A DNA stretch of 64,000 bases from Spirosoma sp. SC4-14 (GCF_037201965.1 NZ_CP147518.1:3031001-3095000); one strand, 5' to 3'. Positions 15,661-25,878 are shown, counted from the first letter of the stretch. Translations and numbers: made by a program. Notes: a model not told the origin generated them from the letters alone.

Positions 15661-18651
15661 ATGCCTCAAAAATTACGATATCTGCTATTGGTTACCTGTC
15701 TGCTGCTGGTAGCGCAAATAGCCCGAAGCCAACCCCTACAGGTAACGGGGCGCGTAATGGCTGGCGATACAAAACAGCCGTTGCCTGGTGTAAGTGTATC
15801 GGTAGAAGGAACCACTAGTGGTACAACAACCGATGCTGATGGCCGTTTTCGGCTCAATTTACCATCGGCTCAGTCGGTAGTCGTCTTTTCGTACATTGGT
15901 TATGTATCTCAGCGTGTGGATGTGGGTGGACGAACACAACTGGACATAACCCTGGAAGAAGACAATAAGGCACTGAACGAGGTGGTCGTTGTAGGGTATG
16001 GTACCGTCAGAAAGAGTGACCTGACAGGTTCGCTGGCACAGGTAAAGGCGAAGGAAATCAATGCATTTCCGGCTACGAATGTTCTTCAGGCGCTCTCCGG
16101 ACGTGCTCCGGGCGTACAGGTTATTCAGAACACAGGTGCTCCTGGCGGGAGTATCAGCGTTCGTATTCGTGGTACCAACTCTATTCAGGGAAGTAATGAA
16201 CCGCTCTATGTGATCGATGGCTTTCCAATTAGTGGCAGCAATCCAACGCAATTGAACAATGCCGATATTGAGAGCATGGAGATTCTGAAAGATGCCAGTG
16301 CAACGGCTATTTACGGGTCACGCGGGGCCAATGGCGTTGTGCTGATCACGACCAAACACGGTAAAGCCGGACGAACGCAGGTCAACTATGAGGGCAGCTA
16401 CAGCGTTCAGACATTACGCAAAAAACTGGACCTGATGAATGCTCAGGAATATGCCACGTTCTACAACGAGCAGGCGGCCAACGATGGGCTGAAACCGTAT
16501 TTTACGCAGGACCAAGTCAATAGTTTCGGACAGGGATTCGACTGGCAAAATCTGGTTTTCCGGAAAGCGCCCATGCAAAATCATTCGCTCAATATTAGCG
16601 GAGGAACCGAAAAAACGCAGTTCTCGGTGGGTGGAAGTGTATTTCTACAGGATGGCATTATTAAAAGCTCCGACTATAATCGCTATTCGCTCCGGGCCAA
16701 TGTTAATACGGAAGTCAGCAAAAAGTTTTCGTTTAATCTATCAACTACGCTCACCAGGGTAATCACCAATGCGCAGAATTCGGGCGGTGGAAACCGGGGA
16801 GGCACATTAATATCGTCTGTCATTACGGCTTACCCAACCCTTACGCCCTATAACGACGACGGTTCCTATCGGGTGCTGGCCACGGCCTATCCCTGGGGGT
16901 CGAATGTATTGACCAATCCGCTCAATTTTATCAATGAGCAGAAAAACCGCACGCTCTCGAACAAAGAACTGGCCAATGCAGCTCTGATCTACAAACCGAT
17001 ACCCGAATTGTCGATCAAGATTTCGGGCGGTATCGAAAACAATGACGACCGGACCGATAGCTATACGACCCGAAATTTTGTCAACTCCCAGGGATCGGCC
17101 AGCGTTAGTACTACCCAGTTTACCAGCCTCCTGAGCGAAAATACGATCAGTTATCTCAAAACGTTTGCCCAGAAACATACCATTTCGGCGGTGGCAGGAT
17201 TCACCTATCAGGATTTTCTGACCACTACATTAGGTGCCAGTGGAACGGGTTTCATTAGTGACGCCAGCCAGACCTACGACATTGGGTCGGCATCGACACC
17301 GGGCATTCCGAGCTCCAGTTATTCGAAAGCAACGCTGATGTCGTATCTGGGCCGGGTAAATTACAACTTCGCCGATAAATACCTGCTGACAGTCAGTTTC
17401 CGGGCCGATGGTTCGTCGCGCTACAGCGATGGCAACAAGTGGGGCTATTTCCCGTCGGGAGCGTTGGCCTGGCGGGTTTCGAATGAGGAGTTTTTCAAAA
17501 ATATTCAGTTCCTGTCCGATCTAAAACTACGGGTGGGCTATGGAGCAACGGGTAGCCAGGCCATAAGTCCGTATTCGACGCTGAATCAATTGGGGTCAGG
17601 GAAAACGGTTTTTGACGATGCTCTGTACACCTACTATGCGCCGGGGACTCGCCTGCCCGGTAATCTGAAGTGGGAAACAACCCAGCAAACCGATGTAGGA
17701 CTCGATGCCGCTTTTCTGAACAATCGGCTACGGTTAACGGCCGATTATTACATCAAAAATACGCGGGATCTGCTCAATACGGTTCAGTTGCCTTCGTCGC
17801 TCGGTTTTACGAGCACCATTCAGAATGTAGGTGCTATTCAGAACAAAGGTGTTGAACTGGGCCTGGACGGTGATGTGTTGACGGGGCCTTTCCGCTGGTC
17901 GATATCGGGTAATATTTCGTTCAACCGCAACAAAGTAGTTAAGTTATATGGCGGACAGGATGTTTTCGGTTCGGCCATCAACACAACGGCCGTCAACGAT
18001 TACGTCAACATTCTGCGCGAAGGTCGGCCACTTGGGCAGTTTTACGGCTATGTTGAAGATGGCTACGACGAAAAGGGGAAAATCAAATACAAAGACCTGG
18101 ATGGCGACGGTGTTATTTCGGCGAAGGATAAAACATATATCGGCAACCCAAACCCCAAATTTATTTACGGCTTCAATTCGACGATGTCGTACAAAAACTT
18201 CGATTTCACCTTCTTTTTGCAGGGATCGCAGGGAAACGACATTTACGATGTCAGTTCAATCGGTTTGCTCGATTACGGATTTGGGCTGAACATGACCAAA
18301 GATGTGTACAACAATCACTGGACGGCAGCCAATCCGACTGCTAAATATCCCATTATCAGTCGGACAACATCGGTCAATATTTCGAATCGGTTTGTGGAGA
18401 ATGGTTCTTACCTGCGGTTGCGCACTATACAGCTGGCTTATAATATTCCTTTTCAGAAGTTAAATGTGAAATGGATTACTAGTGCGCAGGTGTATGTCAG
18501 TGGTCAGAATTTGCTCACCCTAACCAAATATTCGTGGTGGGACCCCGAAATTAACTCGCTGGGAGGCTCCAACTCCATTATGCAGGGGGTTGATTACTAC
18601 AGCTATCCCACTGCCAAGACGGTCACGTTCGGAGTTCGGGCAGGATTTTAA
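15661..18651 (+). CDS. susC: SusC/RagA family TonB-linked outer-membrane transporter
   Basis: The product is 996 residues: a signal peptide (LLLVTCLLLVAQIARSQ), an N-terminal carboxypeptidase-regulatory-like beta-sandwich (VTGRVMAGDTKQPLPGVSVS, FSYIGY), the SusC-type plug (VVVGYGTVRKSDLTGSLAQV; IRIRGTNSIQGSNEPLYVIDG; ATAIYGSRGANGVVLITTK), then a 22-strand barrel ending in Phe. It imports oligosaccharides across the outer membrane using TonB energy, with the downstream SusD as lid. There is no N-terminal STN domain, so it is not itself part of an anti-sigma relay, consistent with control by the neighbouring IclR. Start ATG 15661 gives the signal peptide directly. Confidence 0.97.
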   Translation: MPQKLRYLLLVTCLLLVAQIARSQPLQVTGRVMAGDTKQPLPGVSVSVEGTTSGTTTDADGRFRLNLPSAQSVVVFSYIGYVSQRVDVGGRTQLDITLEEDNKALNEVVVVGYGTVRKSDLTGSLAQVKAKEINAFPATNVLQALSGRAPGVQVIQNTGAPGGSISVRIRGTNSIQGSNEPLYVIDGFPISGSNPTQLNNADIESMEILKDASATAIYGSRGANGVVLITTKHGKAGRTQVNYEGSYSVQTLRKKLDLMNAQEYATFYNEQAANDGLKPYFTQDQVNSFGQGFDWQNLVFRKAPMQNHSLNISGGTEKTQFSVGGSVFLQDGIIKSSDYNRYSLRANVNTEVSKKFSFNLSTTLTRVITNAQNSGGGNRGGTLISSVITAYPTLTPYNDDGSYRVLATAYPWGSNVLTNPLNFINEQKNRTLSNKELANAALIYKPIPELSIKISGGIENNDDRTDSYTTRNFVNSQGSASVSTTQFTSLLSENTISYLKTFAQKHTISAVAGFTYQDFLTTTLGASGTGFISDASQTYDIGSASTPGIPSSSYSKATLMSYLGRVNYNFADKYLLTVSFRADGSSRYSDGNKWGYFPSGALAWRVSNEEFFKNIQFLSDLKLRVGYGATGSQAISPYSTLNQLGSGKTVFDDALYTYYAPGTRLPGNLKWETTQQTDVGLDAAFLNNRLRLTADYYIKNTRDLLNTVQLPSSLGFTSTIQNVGAIQNKGVELGLDGDVLTGPFRWSISGNISFNRNKVVKLYGGQDVFGSAINTTAVNDYVNILREGRPLGQFYGYVEDGYDEKGKIKYKDLDGDGVISAKDKTYIGNPNPKFIYGFNSTMSYKNFDFTFFLQGSQGNDIYDVSSIGLLDYGFGLNMTKDVYNNHWTAANPTAKYPIISRTTSVNISNRFVENGSYLRLRTIQLAYNIPFQKLNVKWITSAQVYVSGQNLLTLTKYSWWDPEINSLGGSNSIMQGVDYYSYPTAKTVTFGVRAGF

Positions 18652-18654
18652 TTG

Positions 18655-18757
18655 ATAATGATTGAATTATATGCTGCCGTTGCTGTGGAATTGGCTCAAC
18701 ACTAATGTCCATCCACATTAATTCAATCATTCAACAATTCGATAATTCAATCATTCA
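18655..18757. repeat. intergenic inverted repeat, family 2, between susC and susD
   Basis: 18657-18670 and 18742-18755 are perfect 14-base reverse complements separated by 71 bases. The right half also carries the word TTCAATCATTCA twice (18722, 18746). The same words recur at 43103-43172 and 56547-56612. It may set the susC:susD mRNA ratio. Confidence 0.65.
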
Positions 18758-18762
18758 GAATT

Positions 18763-20211
18763 ATGAAAAAGCTACTATTCCTACTCCCGTTCCTGAGCCT
18801 GATTGCCTGCCAGGAGGATCTGATCGAGCAGCCTAAATCGCTGGCTGTTGAAACCTTTTATAATACCGCAACCGAAGTAGAGTCGGCCGTAAATGCCATT
18901 TACTCTCCGTTGCGAAACGATAACTGTCTGGGTGGGCTATACCCTGCCCAGTTGGAAGCCTATACCGACTACAGTTATGGCCGGGGAAGCTATGCGGTGT
19001 TGAGTGATTTTCAGGGGCTAAACGCAACCAATATCACTCGGGTTGGGCAAATGTGGGATCAGCTTTATCTGGCTATCCGTAATGCCAACCTCATTGTCAA
19101 AAATGCTCCGGCCGGAAAAAGCATCAGCCAGGCCGATATAAGTCGCTATGTGGCCGAAGCGAAATTTCTGCGCGCATTTTCCTATTTCGTATTGGTTCGC
19201 AACTGGGCGGGTGTTCCAATTCGTACCGAGGCCAATATGACCGAGCAGAACATCAAGCGGAATACGGCCGACGAGGTATATGCTCTGATTCTGAGCGACC
19301 TGGCCGATGCCGAAACCAATCTGCCCGATAAAGCTGCCCAAAGCGGTCGACCCTCGAAATGGGCGGCTAAAACGCTGTTGGCCGATGTGTATTTCTACCG
19401 GAACAACTATGCCGAAGCGCGCGATAAAGCCGACGAAGTAATTAAATCAGGTAAATATTCGCTGGTATCGGTGGCCGTAGCCGATGATTTTAACAAGATT
19501 TTTGGCCCCGATGTGATTACCACCACCGAAGAAATCTTTTACCTGAAATATACCCGGCAGAATGGACAGGGCTTCAATCTGGTCATGTTTGCGCACCATC
19601 CTGGTTCCAAACTAATGGGAGCAGGCGGGTATTATGCCCACTATACGGACGCTCTATTGAACAACGTGTTCAAAAACTGGGATAATGCCGATCTGCGTAA
19701 AACGGCATTCTGGTACAAGTGGGATATTGGTCTGGGAGCCAATACCTATCTCAATAAGAAATTCATTGACCCTCTGGCTCCGGGCGCTTCTGGAGCGGGT
19801 AATGATAATCCGATTTACCGATACGCCGACCTGTTGTTGCTCTACGCCGAAGCGGCTAACCGGGCAAATAACGGGCCAACGACGGCGGCTCTGGAAGCGC
19901 TGAATCAGGTACATCGCCGGGCATACGGGCAAAATCCAGCGGTAGCCTCGGCTGTCGATTTTAAACTGGCCGACTACGACGTCAATACCTTCAACGATCT
20001 GGTTCTGAAAGAGCGCGGCTACGAAACCCAGTACGAAGCCAAACGCTGGATTGATCTGAAACGGTTGGGAGCAGCCAAGTTAAAAGCGGTTATCAAAGCC
20101 GGTGTCGGTAAAGACGTGGTCGACAAGATGCTGCTCTGGCCCATTCCAAATTCCGAACTGAACTACAACACGGCACTCGATGCTGCCAAAGACCAGAATC
20201 CGGGCTATTGA
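18763..20211 (+). CDS. susD: SusD/RagB family glycan-binding outer-membrane lipoprotein
   Basis: The product is 482 residues with a lipobox (LSLIACQEDL, Cys about residue 17), so it is lipid-anchored at the cell surface. The TPR-rich SusD fold is visible in the helices AVNAIYSPLRNDN, ISRYVAEAKFLRAFSYFVLV and RPSKWAAKTLLADVYFYRNNY, and in the C-terminal signature YRYADLLLLYAEAANR followed by LKERGYETQYEAKRWIDLKR and LLWPIPNSEL. It captures oligosaccharides and caps the SusC barrel. It is 111 bases downstream of susC and clearly its partner. Ligand specificity cannot be read from sequence. The downstream enzymes suggest a hemicellulose. Confidence 0.96.
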   Translation: MKKLLFLLPFLSLIACQEDLIEQPKSLAVETFYNTATEVESAVNAIYSPLRNDNCLGGLYPAQLEAYTDYSYGRGSYAVLSDFQGLNATNITRVGQMWDQLYLAIRNANLIVKNAPAGKSISQADISRYVAEAKFLRAFSYFVLVRNWAGVPIRTEANMTEQNIKRNTADEVYALILSDLADAETNLPDKAAQSGRPSKWAAKTLLADVYFYRNNYAEARDKADEVIKSGKYSLVSVAVADDFNKIFGPDVITTTEEIFYLKYTRQNGQGFNLVMFAHHPGSKLMGAGGYYAHYTDALLNNVFKNWDNADLRKTAFWYKWDIGLGANTYLNKKFIDPLAPGASGAGNDNPIYRYADLLLLYAEAANRANNGPTTAALEALNQVHRRAYGQNPAVASAVDFKLADYDVNTFNDLVLKERGYETQYEAKRWIDLKRLGAAKLKAVIKAGVGKDVVDKMLLWPIPNSELNYNTALDAAKDQNPGY

Positions 20212-20244
20212 GTCGGTAAAAACCAGATATCATAGGTTGGTTGG

Positions 20245-20273
20245 TCTGGTAGCCGACCCTGTTGGCTACCAGA
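20245..20273 (+). terminator. hairpin after susD
   Basis: 20245-20254 and 20264-20273 are perfect 10-base reverse complements with a 9-base loop, 34 bases after the susD stop and 28 bases before the next ATG. It is likely a partial terminator or processing site that lowers expression of the enzyme genes relative to susCD. Confidence 0.6.
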
Positions 20274-20300
20274 TTAGTATGCTTCTGAAACAATAGTGTA

Positions 20301-22211
20301 ATGATGAAAGCCGCTGTAGTCTATACCGTATTCAGTCTATTCTGTGTCTTCGCTGCAAACGCAGATTCCTTTACGCATTTTATCACGAGGGATGGCGACC
20401 AGTTGAAAGATGGCAGTAGCGTTTTCCGATTCATATCGGTAAACACGCCCACTATTAATGGTCATTATGATGGCTATAAAAATACAAATCCGGCCAGTGG
20501 TTATGTCTATGACCCTATGGAGCTTTCCTATGAAATGGAAGCCCATTTTAAGGATATGGCGCAGATGGGTGTTACCGTTATCCGAACCTGGGGCATCACG
20601 GTAGAAGATGGTACGAACGAATTTGAAGCGTTGGTTACTGGTCCATATTCGTATAACGAAACCGCTTTCCGACGCATCGATAAGATGCTGGAACTGTGTA
20701 CTAAGTACAAAATCAGAGTGATTCTTTGCCTGGTAAAAGAAAATAAAATATTCGGTTCTACAGCCTCATTTAGTAAGCTCTACGGAGGGGGAGATTATTA
20801 TACGTCTCCGGTTGTTAAAGACGGTTTCAAGGATTTGTTGCGGGTGTTTGCCAATCGAAAAAATCAGTTTACAGGAGTCACTTATAAGAACGATAAAGCC
20901 ATTCTGGCCTGGGAATTTGGTAACGAAGTGCCCAATAATAAGGGTGCGTGGATTGCTGAAATGGCCGATTATATGAAACGTATTGACCCTCATCACTTAA
21001 TCGCAGATCCGCGCCGGGCAAACGGGGTGCAGCAGATGAAGGAAATTGTGAGCGATGTGCTGGCCAATGGCAATAAGATAGACCTGGTAAAAACCCGGCA
21101 GTATCCCAACTACCGAAACAGTGTTACCGAACTCTGGAATGAATGCAAAGGAAAGCGCCCCCTAATTATCGACGAGTTTCAACGGCTCGACGGCTTTCGA
21201 GACGTTCTCGAACAGGTTTGTAACACCGGAACAAGCGGAGCGTTGCTGTGGAGTCTGATGAAACCGCAGTTTAATGGTGGAATCGGTGGTCACGCGCTTT
21301 TTCATGCGTATGCCTGGGGCGGTAGTCGTTGGCCTGGGTTTACTAGTGGCGATTATTTCCGGGAACGGGAAAATCTGATGTTGATCAGATTGTACGGCTA
21401 TAAAATCAGAGGGGAGCAGGTTCCGCCCCTGCCAGCTCCAACAGATGCGCCATACCTCTACCCAAGTCTGCAACGGGATGCCGTTGCCTTAAAATGGCGT
21501 TGTTCGCCCGGTTCGAGATTCTACATTGTAGAAAGGGCCACATCTCAGAAAGGCCCCTGGCAACCAATCAGTGGTGATTTAGACATTAGCTATCATCTCT
21601 ACTTCTACCCGCTGTTTACCGATAGCAGTGCCGTTCTGGGGCAGGCTTATTATTACCGGATTAAGGGTAAAAATGAGTCTGGTATGTCGCCTGCTTCCAA
21701 CTCAATCGGGCCAATTGTACCACTGACCCGATTGGTCATGGATAATCTGAAGGATTTTTCGTTGGCCTATTCCCATTCCGAAAACCTGCGGATTAACAAC
21801 GAATCATGGCCCAGACTCCGGCAAACGGAAGAAGATTTTTTTCAGGCTGAAAGAGCCGTAGGAACTGATTCGGGCGAACTGATTTATCGCGCCGATACCA
21901 TACAATCGATTACTGTTTTCGCATTTAGCGATAAGGTAGATAGTGTCGCGTTGCTTTATTCGACCGATGGATCTTCCTGGAAAGCACTACCAGAAGGCTT
22001 GGTGGTCAGAAGCCACCGAGCAGCTTATCCAAGCCCGATTTCGGGCGATAAGGACAATCCCATTGATAAGTATACGTATGCTGTCGCCACGATGCCACAT
22101 GGAACGATGGCGGTTAAAGTTGTGACCGGCAATGCGAAGGCCGCCAATACGTACCCCTGGATTGCGCGGGTTCATATTGGGTTTAGTGGATCATTGAAAA
22201 CCGCAAACTAG
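20301..22211 (+). CDS. GH5-like endo-glycanase (mannanase-like) with C-terminal accessory domains
   Basis: The product is 636 residues: a signal peptide (VYTVFSLFCVFAANA) and a catalytic (beta/alpha)8 domain at about 25-375. Seen: VIRTWGITVEDG, AILAWEFGNE (Glu209 acid/base) and RPLIIDEFQR (Glu292 nucleophile) followed by GALLWSLM; the order and spacing fit clan GH-A, close to GH5 mannan endo-1,4-beta-mannosidases. After residue 380 come an Fn3-like module (APTDAPYLYPSLQ... YYRIKGKNESG) and a final beta-rich module (ITVFAFSDKVDSVALLYSTD) that looks like a carbohydrate-binding domain. It is secreted or periplasmic. Endo-acting cleavage of mannan or a similar beta-glycan is inferred. Start could be the second Met. 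Confidence 0.85.
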   Translation: MMKAAVVYTVFSLFCVFAANADSFTHFITRDGDQLKDGSSVFRFISVNTPTINGHYDGYKNTNPASGYVYDPMELSYEMEAHFKDMAQMGVTVIRTWGITVEDGTNEFEALVTGPYSYNETAFRRIDKMLELCTKYKIRVILCLVKENKIFGSTASFSKLYGGGDYYTSPVVKDGFKDLLRVFANRKNQFTGVTYKNDKAILAWEFGNEVPNNKGAWIAEMADYMKRIDPHHLIADPRRANGVQQMKEIVSDVLANGNKIDLVKTRQYPNYRNSVTELWNECKGKRPLIIDEFQRLDGFRDVLEQVCNTGTSGALLWSLMKPQFNGGIGGHALFHAYAWGGSRWPGFTSGDYFRERENLMLIRLYGYKIRGEQVPPLPAPTDAPYLYPSLQRDAVALKWRCSPGSRFYIVERATSQKGPWQPISGDLDISYHLYFYPLFTDSSAVLGQAYYYRIKGKNESGMSPASNSIGPIVPLTRLVMDNLKDFSLAYSHSENLRINNESWPRLRQTEEDFFQAERAVGTDSGELIYRADTIQSITVFAFSDKVDSVALLYSTDGSSWKALPEGLVVRSHRAAYPSPISGDKDNPIDKYTYAVATMPHGTMAVKVVTGNAKAANTYPWIARVHIGFSGSLKTAN

Positions 22212-22281
22212 CCCCCATTGGGCAGATCAGGAAATTATAAACTAACCAACCTGCTCCCTTTCTGACAGGTGATATTGTCGC

Positions 22282-23658
22282 ATGAAACAAGTTATTATTG
22301 CATCCTTACTAACGTTGTCGGCGTTTCCATTGCTGGCCCAGCTTTCCGACGAGTATAAAAAGCAATGGAGCGATCCGGCTTTGCAACAACGAATTGCCGA
22401 AGGAATTCGCGACAATCGTATGGGGGCTTTCACTATTCGGTTTACCGATAAAGATGGGAACCCCGTTTCGCCGGGCGACGTGGCGCTAACACAAACTCGC
22501 CATGATTTCTATTTTGGTGCTAACGGATTCATGGTCAAGGGGTTCAAAAATCCCAAAGAAGATGCACTCTACGAAGAGCATTTTACCAACCTGTTCAATT
22601 TCGTGACCATTCCGTTCTACTGGCCTGAACTGGAGCCCGAACCGGGTAAACTCCGCTTCGGCAAGGAAAGCGAATATAGCTACCGCCGTCCCGCGCCCGA
22701 TGTTGTGATGGAGTTTGTGCGCAAGTACAACCTTACGCCCAAAGGGCATACGCTCGTGTGGGACAATCCGCGTTGGTCTCTGCCTGCCTGGCTACCCAGA
22801 GATGAAAAAATTATGGAGCAGAAAATCAGCAAGCGAATCGATGAAATTGCCCAGCGGTATGGCCACGATATTCAGATATGGGATGTCGTAAATGAGGTGA
22901 CCGACCGTCATCCAGACGTTCTGATGCCCAAAGATTTTGCTTTTAAGGCGTTCCTGGAAAGTGAGCGCGTATTTCCCGGCAGTAATGTATTTACGCTCAA
23001 CTTCACTACCGGCATCTGGAACCGTAGCAACAAGCGCGAATACAATGCCGACTACCTGCTTACCGAAAATCTGCTGCTACGTAAGGCAAAAATCAACGCC
23101 ATTGGAATGCAGTTTCATAACTTCAGCGAACCCGAATACGAACAGATTCTGAAGGGTAAAGCCATGACACCCACCACCTTGTTCAACACGCTGGATCTGT
23201 ATTCCGACTTTAATCTGCCCATCCATATTACTGAAATAACGGTATCTGCCCTGTCGGAGAAAGGCCCGGAATACCAGGCCGTTATGGCAGAAAACTATTA
23301 TAAACTCTGGTTTAGTCACCCCAGCGTGGAAGGCATCATCTGGTGGAATCTGGTCGACGGAACGGCCGCACCGGCGCGCATCAAACCCGACGGAACCGTA
23401 GTGCCGGGCGAAGACAAATGGAAAGGTGGATTGCTGAATCGGGATTTTACGAAAAAACCTGCCTACGACGTTCTCGATCGATTGATTAACAAAGAGTGGC
23501 GCACTAATCTGACGGTTGCCCCCCAAAATAATGCAATCAGCTATCGGGGTTTTTATGGTACGTATACGGTGGTTACGCAGCGTAACGGCAAGAAATATGA
23601 AAAGGTAGTCCAGTTTCCAAAAAGTGGTGCGCGTGACATCGTTATGGTGCTGGATTAA
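22282..23658 (+). CDS. GH10 endo-1,4-beta-xylanase
   Basis: The product is 458 residues with a signal peptide (IIASLLTLSAFPLLAQ). GH10 landmarks: GHTLVWDNPRWSLPAWL (155 onward), IWDVVNEVTDRH with acid/base Glu205, INAIGMQFHNF, HITEITVSA with nucleophile Glu318, and IIWWNLVDGTA. A short N-terminal beta domain (residues 45-82, TIRFTDKDGNPVSPGDV) precedes the barrel, as in some Bacteroidota GH10 proteins, and a small beta-rich tail ends the protein. It hydrolyses internal xylosidic bonds of xylan or similar glycans outside the cytoplasm. It lies 70 bases after the GH5-like gene. Confidence 0.93.
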   Translation: MKQVIIASLLTLSAFPLLAQLSDEYKKQWSDPALQQRIAEGIRDNRMGAFTIRFTDKDGNPVSPGDVALTQTRHDFYFGANGFMVKGFKNPKEDALYEEHFTNLFNFVTIPFYWPELEPEPGKLRFGKESEYSYRRPAPDVVMEFVRKYNLTPKGHTLVWDNPRWSLPAWLPRDEKIMEQKISKRIDEIAQRYGHDIQIWDVVNEVTDRHPDVLMPKDFAFKAFLESERVFPGSNVFTLNFTTGIWNRSNKREYNADYLLTENLLLRKAKINAIGMQFHNFSEPEYEQILKGKAMTPTTLFNTLDLYSDFNLPIHITEITVSALSEKGPEYQAVMAENYYKLWFSHPSVEGIIWWNLVDGTAAPARIKPDGTVVPGEDKWKGGLLNRDFTKKPAYDVLDRLINKEWRTNLTVAPQNNAISYRGFYGTYTVVTQRNGKKYEKVVQFPKSGARDIVMVLD

Positions 23659-23722
23659 TCGAAACCAGGAACGGAATGCAAAAAAAATTGACAGCCCTGA
23701 ATAAGAACATACGCTTATAAAG

Positions 23723-24913
23723 ATGAAAATCATTGACTTACGTACTCGCTGCGTTGCTATTCCGCTCAACGCCCAACTTCGCCACAATACGGGCGTGCAT
23801 CCCGGCTATTTTCTCCGAACCATTCTGGAGATTATTACCGATGAGGGCATTGTTGGCCTGGGCGAAGTAGGGGGTGGCGATCAGCGGGGCGCCTTGCAAA
23901 AACTAAAGCCGCGTATCGTTGGCGAAGATCCGTTCCATCTGGAAGTGATCAAGATGAAAGTGCTGCGGAGCATTTACTACCTCTCCAATGCCCGTTTATA
24001 TGCCGCCATCGAAATGGCCTGCCTCGATATTCAGGGCAAAGTACTGGGGCGACCACTAAGCGACCTGCTGGGGGGGCGTGTGCGTAACGAAGTACCATTT
24101 ATTGCCTATCTGTTCTGGCGCTATGACCGGCCCGGTGGTGGCAACGACAAAACTGCCGACGATCTGGCTGATTATTGCCAGGAGCTTCATGAAACATTAG
24201 GTGTGAAAGCAATGAAGCTGAAAGCAGGGGTAATGGCACCCAAAGAAGAGGTGCGGGTGCTTGAACTTTGCCGCGATCGGTTGGGCGATGATTTTGGTTT
24301 GCGCATCGATCCGAATGGGGTATGGTCTGTAGCGACGGCTGTTCAGATGGGGCGTCGGATGGAAGAGCTGAACCCGGAATACTTCGAAGATCCGGCCTGG
24401 GGGCTCGAAGGAAATGCGGCTGTTCGCAAACAGGTGCGTATACCTATTGCGACGAATATGTATCCGGCTAAGTTCGATGATCTGGGACCAGCTATCCGAC
24501 TGGGGGCCGTTGATATTGTATTAACCGACATCCACTATTGGGAAGGACCGCGTGGTGTAAAAGATCTGGTTGCTGTCTGCAATACGTTCAATATGGGGGT
24601 GGCTATGCACTCAGGAGCCGAATTTGGTATCGAACTGGCCGCCATGATCCATACCGCGTCGACGATTCCGACCATGACGTTTGCGGGCGACGCTCACTAC
24701 CACTACCTCACCGACGACATCATCGAAGGTGGGCTGATGAGCTATGAAAACGGTGCCATTAAAGTCCCTACGGGGCCTGGGTTGGGGGTGTCGCTGGACG
24801 AAGATAAAATGAAGCATTACGAAAAGCTTTATGAGGAGAAAGGCGACTACTATGCTCGTTTTCATCAGGACCCGTACCGGCCTGATTGGTATCCGACGGT
24901 GGGGGGGATATGA
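23723..24913 (+). CDS. enolase-superfamily sugar-acid dehydratase, glucarate-dehydratase type
   Basis: The product is 396 residues of the mandelate racemase/muconate lactonising enzyme group. Catalytic features in order: K-x-K base at Lys165/Lys167 (AMKLKAG), metal ligands Asp196 (RIDPNGVW), Glu222 (YFEDPAW) and Asn245 (IATNMYP), and the general acid/base His296 (GVAMHSGAEFG). An Asn as third ligand and a His in the HSG motif point to the glucarate-dehydratase subgroup. It should remove water from an acid sugar to give a 2-keto-3-deoxy acid, in the cytoplasm with Mg2+. The exact substrate (glucarate, xylonate, others) cannot be read from motifs. Confidence 0.9.
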   Translation: MKIIDLRTRCVAIPLNAQLRHNTGVHPGYFLRTILEIITDEGIVGLGEVGGGDQRGALQKLKPRIVGEDPFHLEVIKMKVLRSIYYLSNARLYAAIEMACLDIQGKVLGRPLSDLLGGRVRNEVPFIAYLFWRYDRPGGGNDKTADDLADYCQELHETLGVKAMKLKAGVMAPKEEVRVLELCRDRLGDDFGLRIDPNGVWSVATAVQMGRRMEELNPEYFEDPAWGLEGNAAVRKQVRIPIATNMYPAKFDDLGPAIRLGAVDIVLTDIHYWEGPRGVKDLVAVCNTFNMGVAMHSGAEFGIELAAMIHTASTIPTMTFAGDAHYHYLTDDIIEGGLMSYENGAIKVPTGPGLGVSLDEDKMKHYEKLYEEKGDYYARFHQDPYRPDWYPTVGGI

Positions 24914-24923
24914 TATTTCGCTC

Positions 24924-24964
24924 GACAGGATTTACTGGATTGATAGCAACTAACAAATCCTGTC
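24924..24964. repeat. intergenic hairpin, family 4 copy A
   Basis: 24924-24933 (GACAGGATTT) and 24955-24964 are perfect 10-base reverse complements in the 64-base gap between the dehydratase and SDR genes. The words CAGGATTT / ATTTACTGGATT resemble the larger hairpin at 49169-49271. Confidence 0.5.
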
Positions 24965-24977
24965 AAAAAAATACACA

Positions 24978-25757
24978 ATGAAAAAAGCACTGGTTACCGG
25001 AGCATCGCAGGGAATAGGCAAAGCCATTGCCTTACGACTGGCCGAAGCGGGTTATGATGTAGTGATTCATTTTCACGAAAATCGAGCCGAGGCCGAAGCT
25101 GTTGCAGAAACCGTTCAGCAAATAGGACGGAATGCCTGGCTGTTGCAGGCCGATCTGCTGGAAGCAGCACAGGCTATTCAACTCGGCCAGGAGGCCTGGG
25201 CAGTTGCAGGAGGGCTGGATGTTCTGGTGAACAACGCGGGCGTATCGTACAAAAAACATTTTCTGGACGTAACGGAGGCCGATTTTGAGCGGTTCAACAA
25301 CGTCAACTTTCGAAGTACCACATTTCTGACGCAGACCGTTGCCCGCCGTATGGTGGAACATAACGTAGCAGGAAGCATCTGGACCATCACCTCAGTCAAT
25401 GGCCTGCGTCCGGGTTTAGGGCTGAGTCTGTATGGAGCTACGAAAGGGGCACTGGAAACACTAATGAAAGGCGTGGCAATGGAGCTGGGACCGCACAACA
25501 TCCGGGTTAATACCATTGCGGTAGGGGCTGTGCAAACCAACATTAACCGGGGTGTTTGGGAAAACCCAGACCTGCTTCAGGAAGTAAACGGGGGAATTCC
25601 GGCCGGACGGCTGGGGCAGCCCGAAGAAATTGCGGCTGTAGTGGTCGATTTAATTAATTCCGGCAGCTATATGACCGGCACTACAATCACCATTGACGGG
25701 GGACTGCTGCTGATGCGGGGGTATGGAAAACCGGGACCTTATGAAACCGGTACATGA
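24978..25757 (+). CDS. SDR-family sugar dehydrogenase or oxidoreductase
   Basis: The product is 259 residues, a classical short-chain dehydrogenase: TGASQGIGKAIA cofactor loop, NNAG strand, WTITSVNG with catalytic Ser, YGATKGALE with Tyr-x-x-x-Lys, and the C-terminal GSYMTGTTITIDGG. Cytoplasmic, NAD(P)-dependent, with the usual fold length. In this cluster it most plausibly oxidises the released sugar (aldose to lactone) or an intermediate keto acid, which would feed the SMP-30-like and dehydratase genes. Fatty-acid reductase activity is the main family alternative but does not fit the neighbours. It lies 64 bases after the dehydratase gene. Confidence 0.92.
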   Translation: MKKALVTGASQGIGKAIALRLAEAGYDVVIHFHENRAEAEAVAETVQQIGRNAWLLQADLLEAAQAIQLGQEAWAVAGGLDVLVNNAGVSYKKHFLDVTEADFERFNNVNFRSTTFLTQTVARRMVEHNVAGSIWTITSVNGLRPGLGLSLYGATKGALETLMKGVAMELGPHNIRVNTIAVGAVQTNINRGVWENPDLLQEVNGGIPAGRLGQPEEIAAVVVDLINSGSYMTGTTITIDGGLLLMRGYGKPGPYETGT

Positions 25758-25878
25758 ACGTTCAGTGCGCCGACGCTGTCGATGAAGGCAATGTCTTCTT
25801 TTTGGCAGGCCGGTCGAAAATCCGAGTCATACGAAGCCAGATAAATCGGAGTGCTTCCATCAGCTTACTCTCGTAACC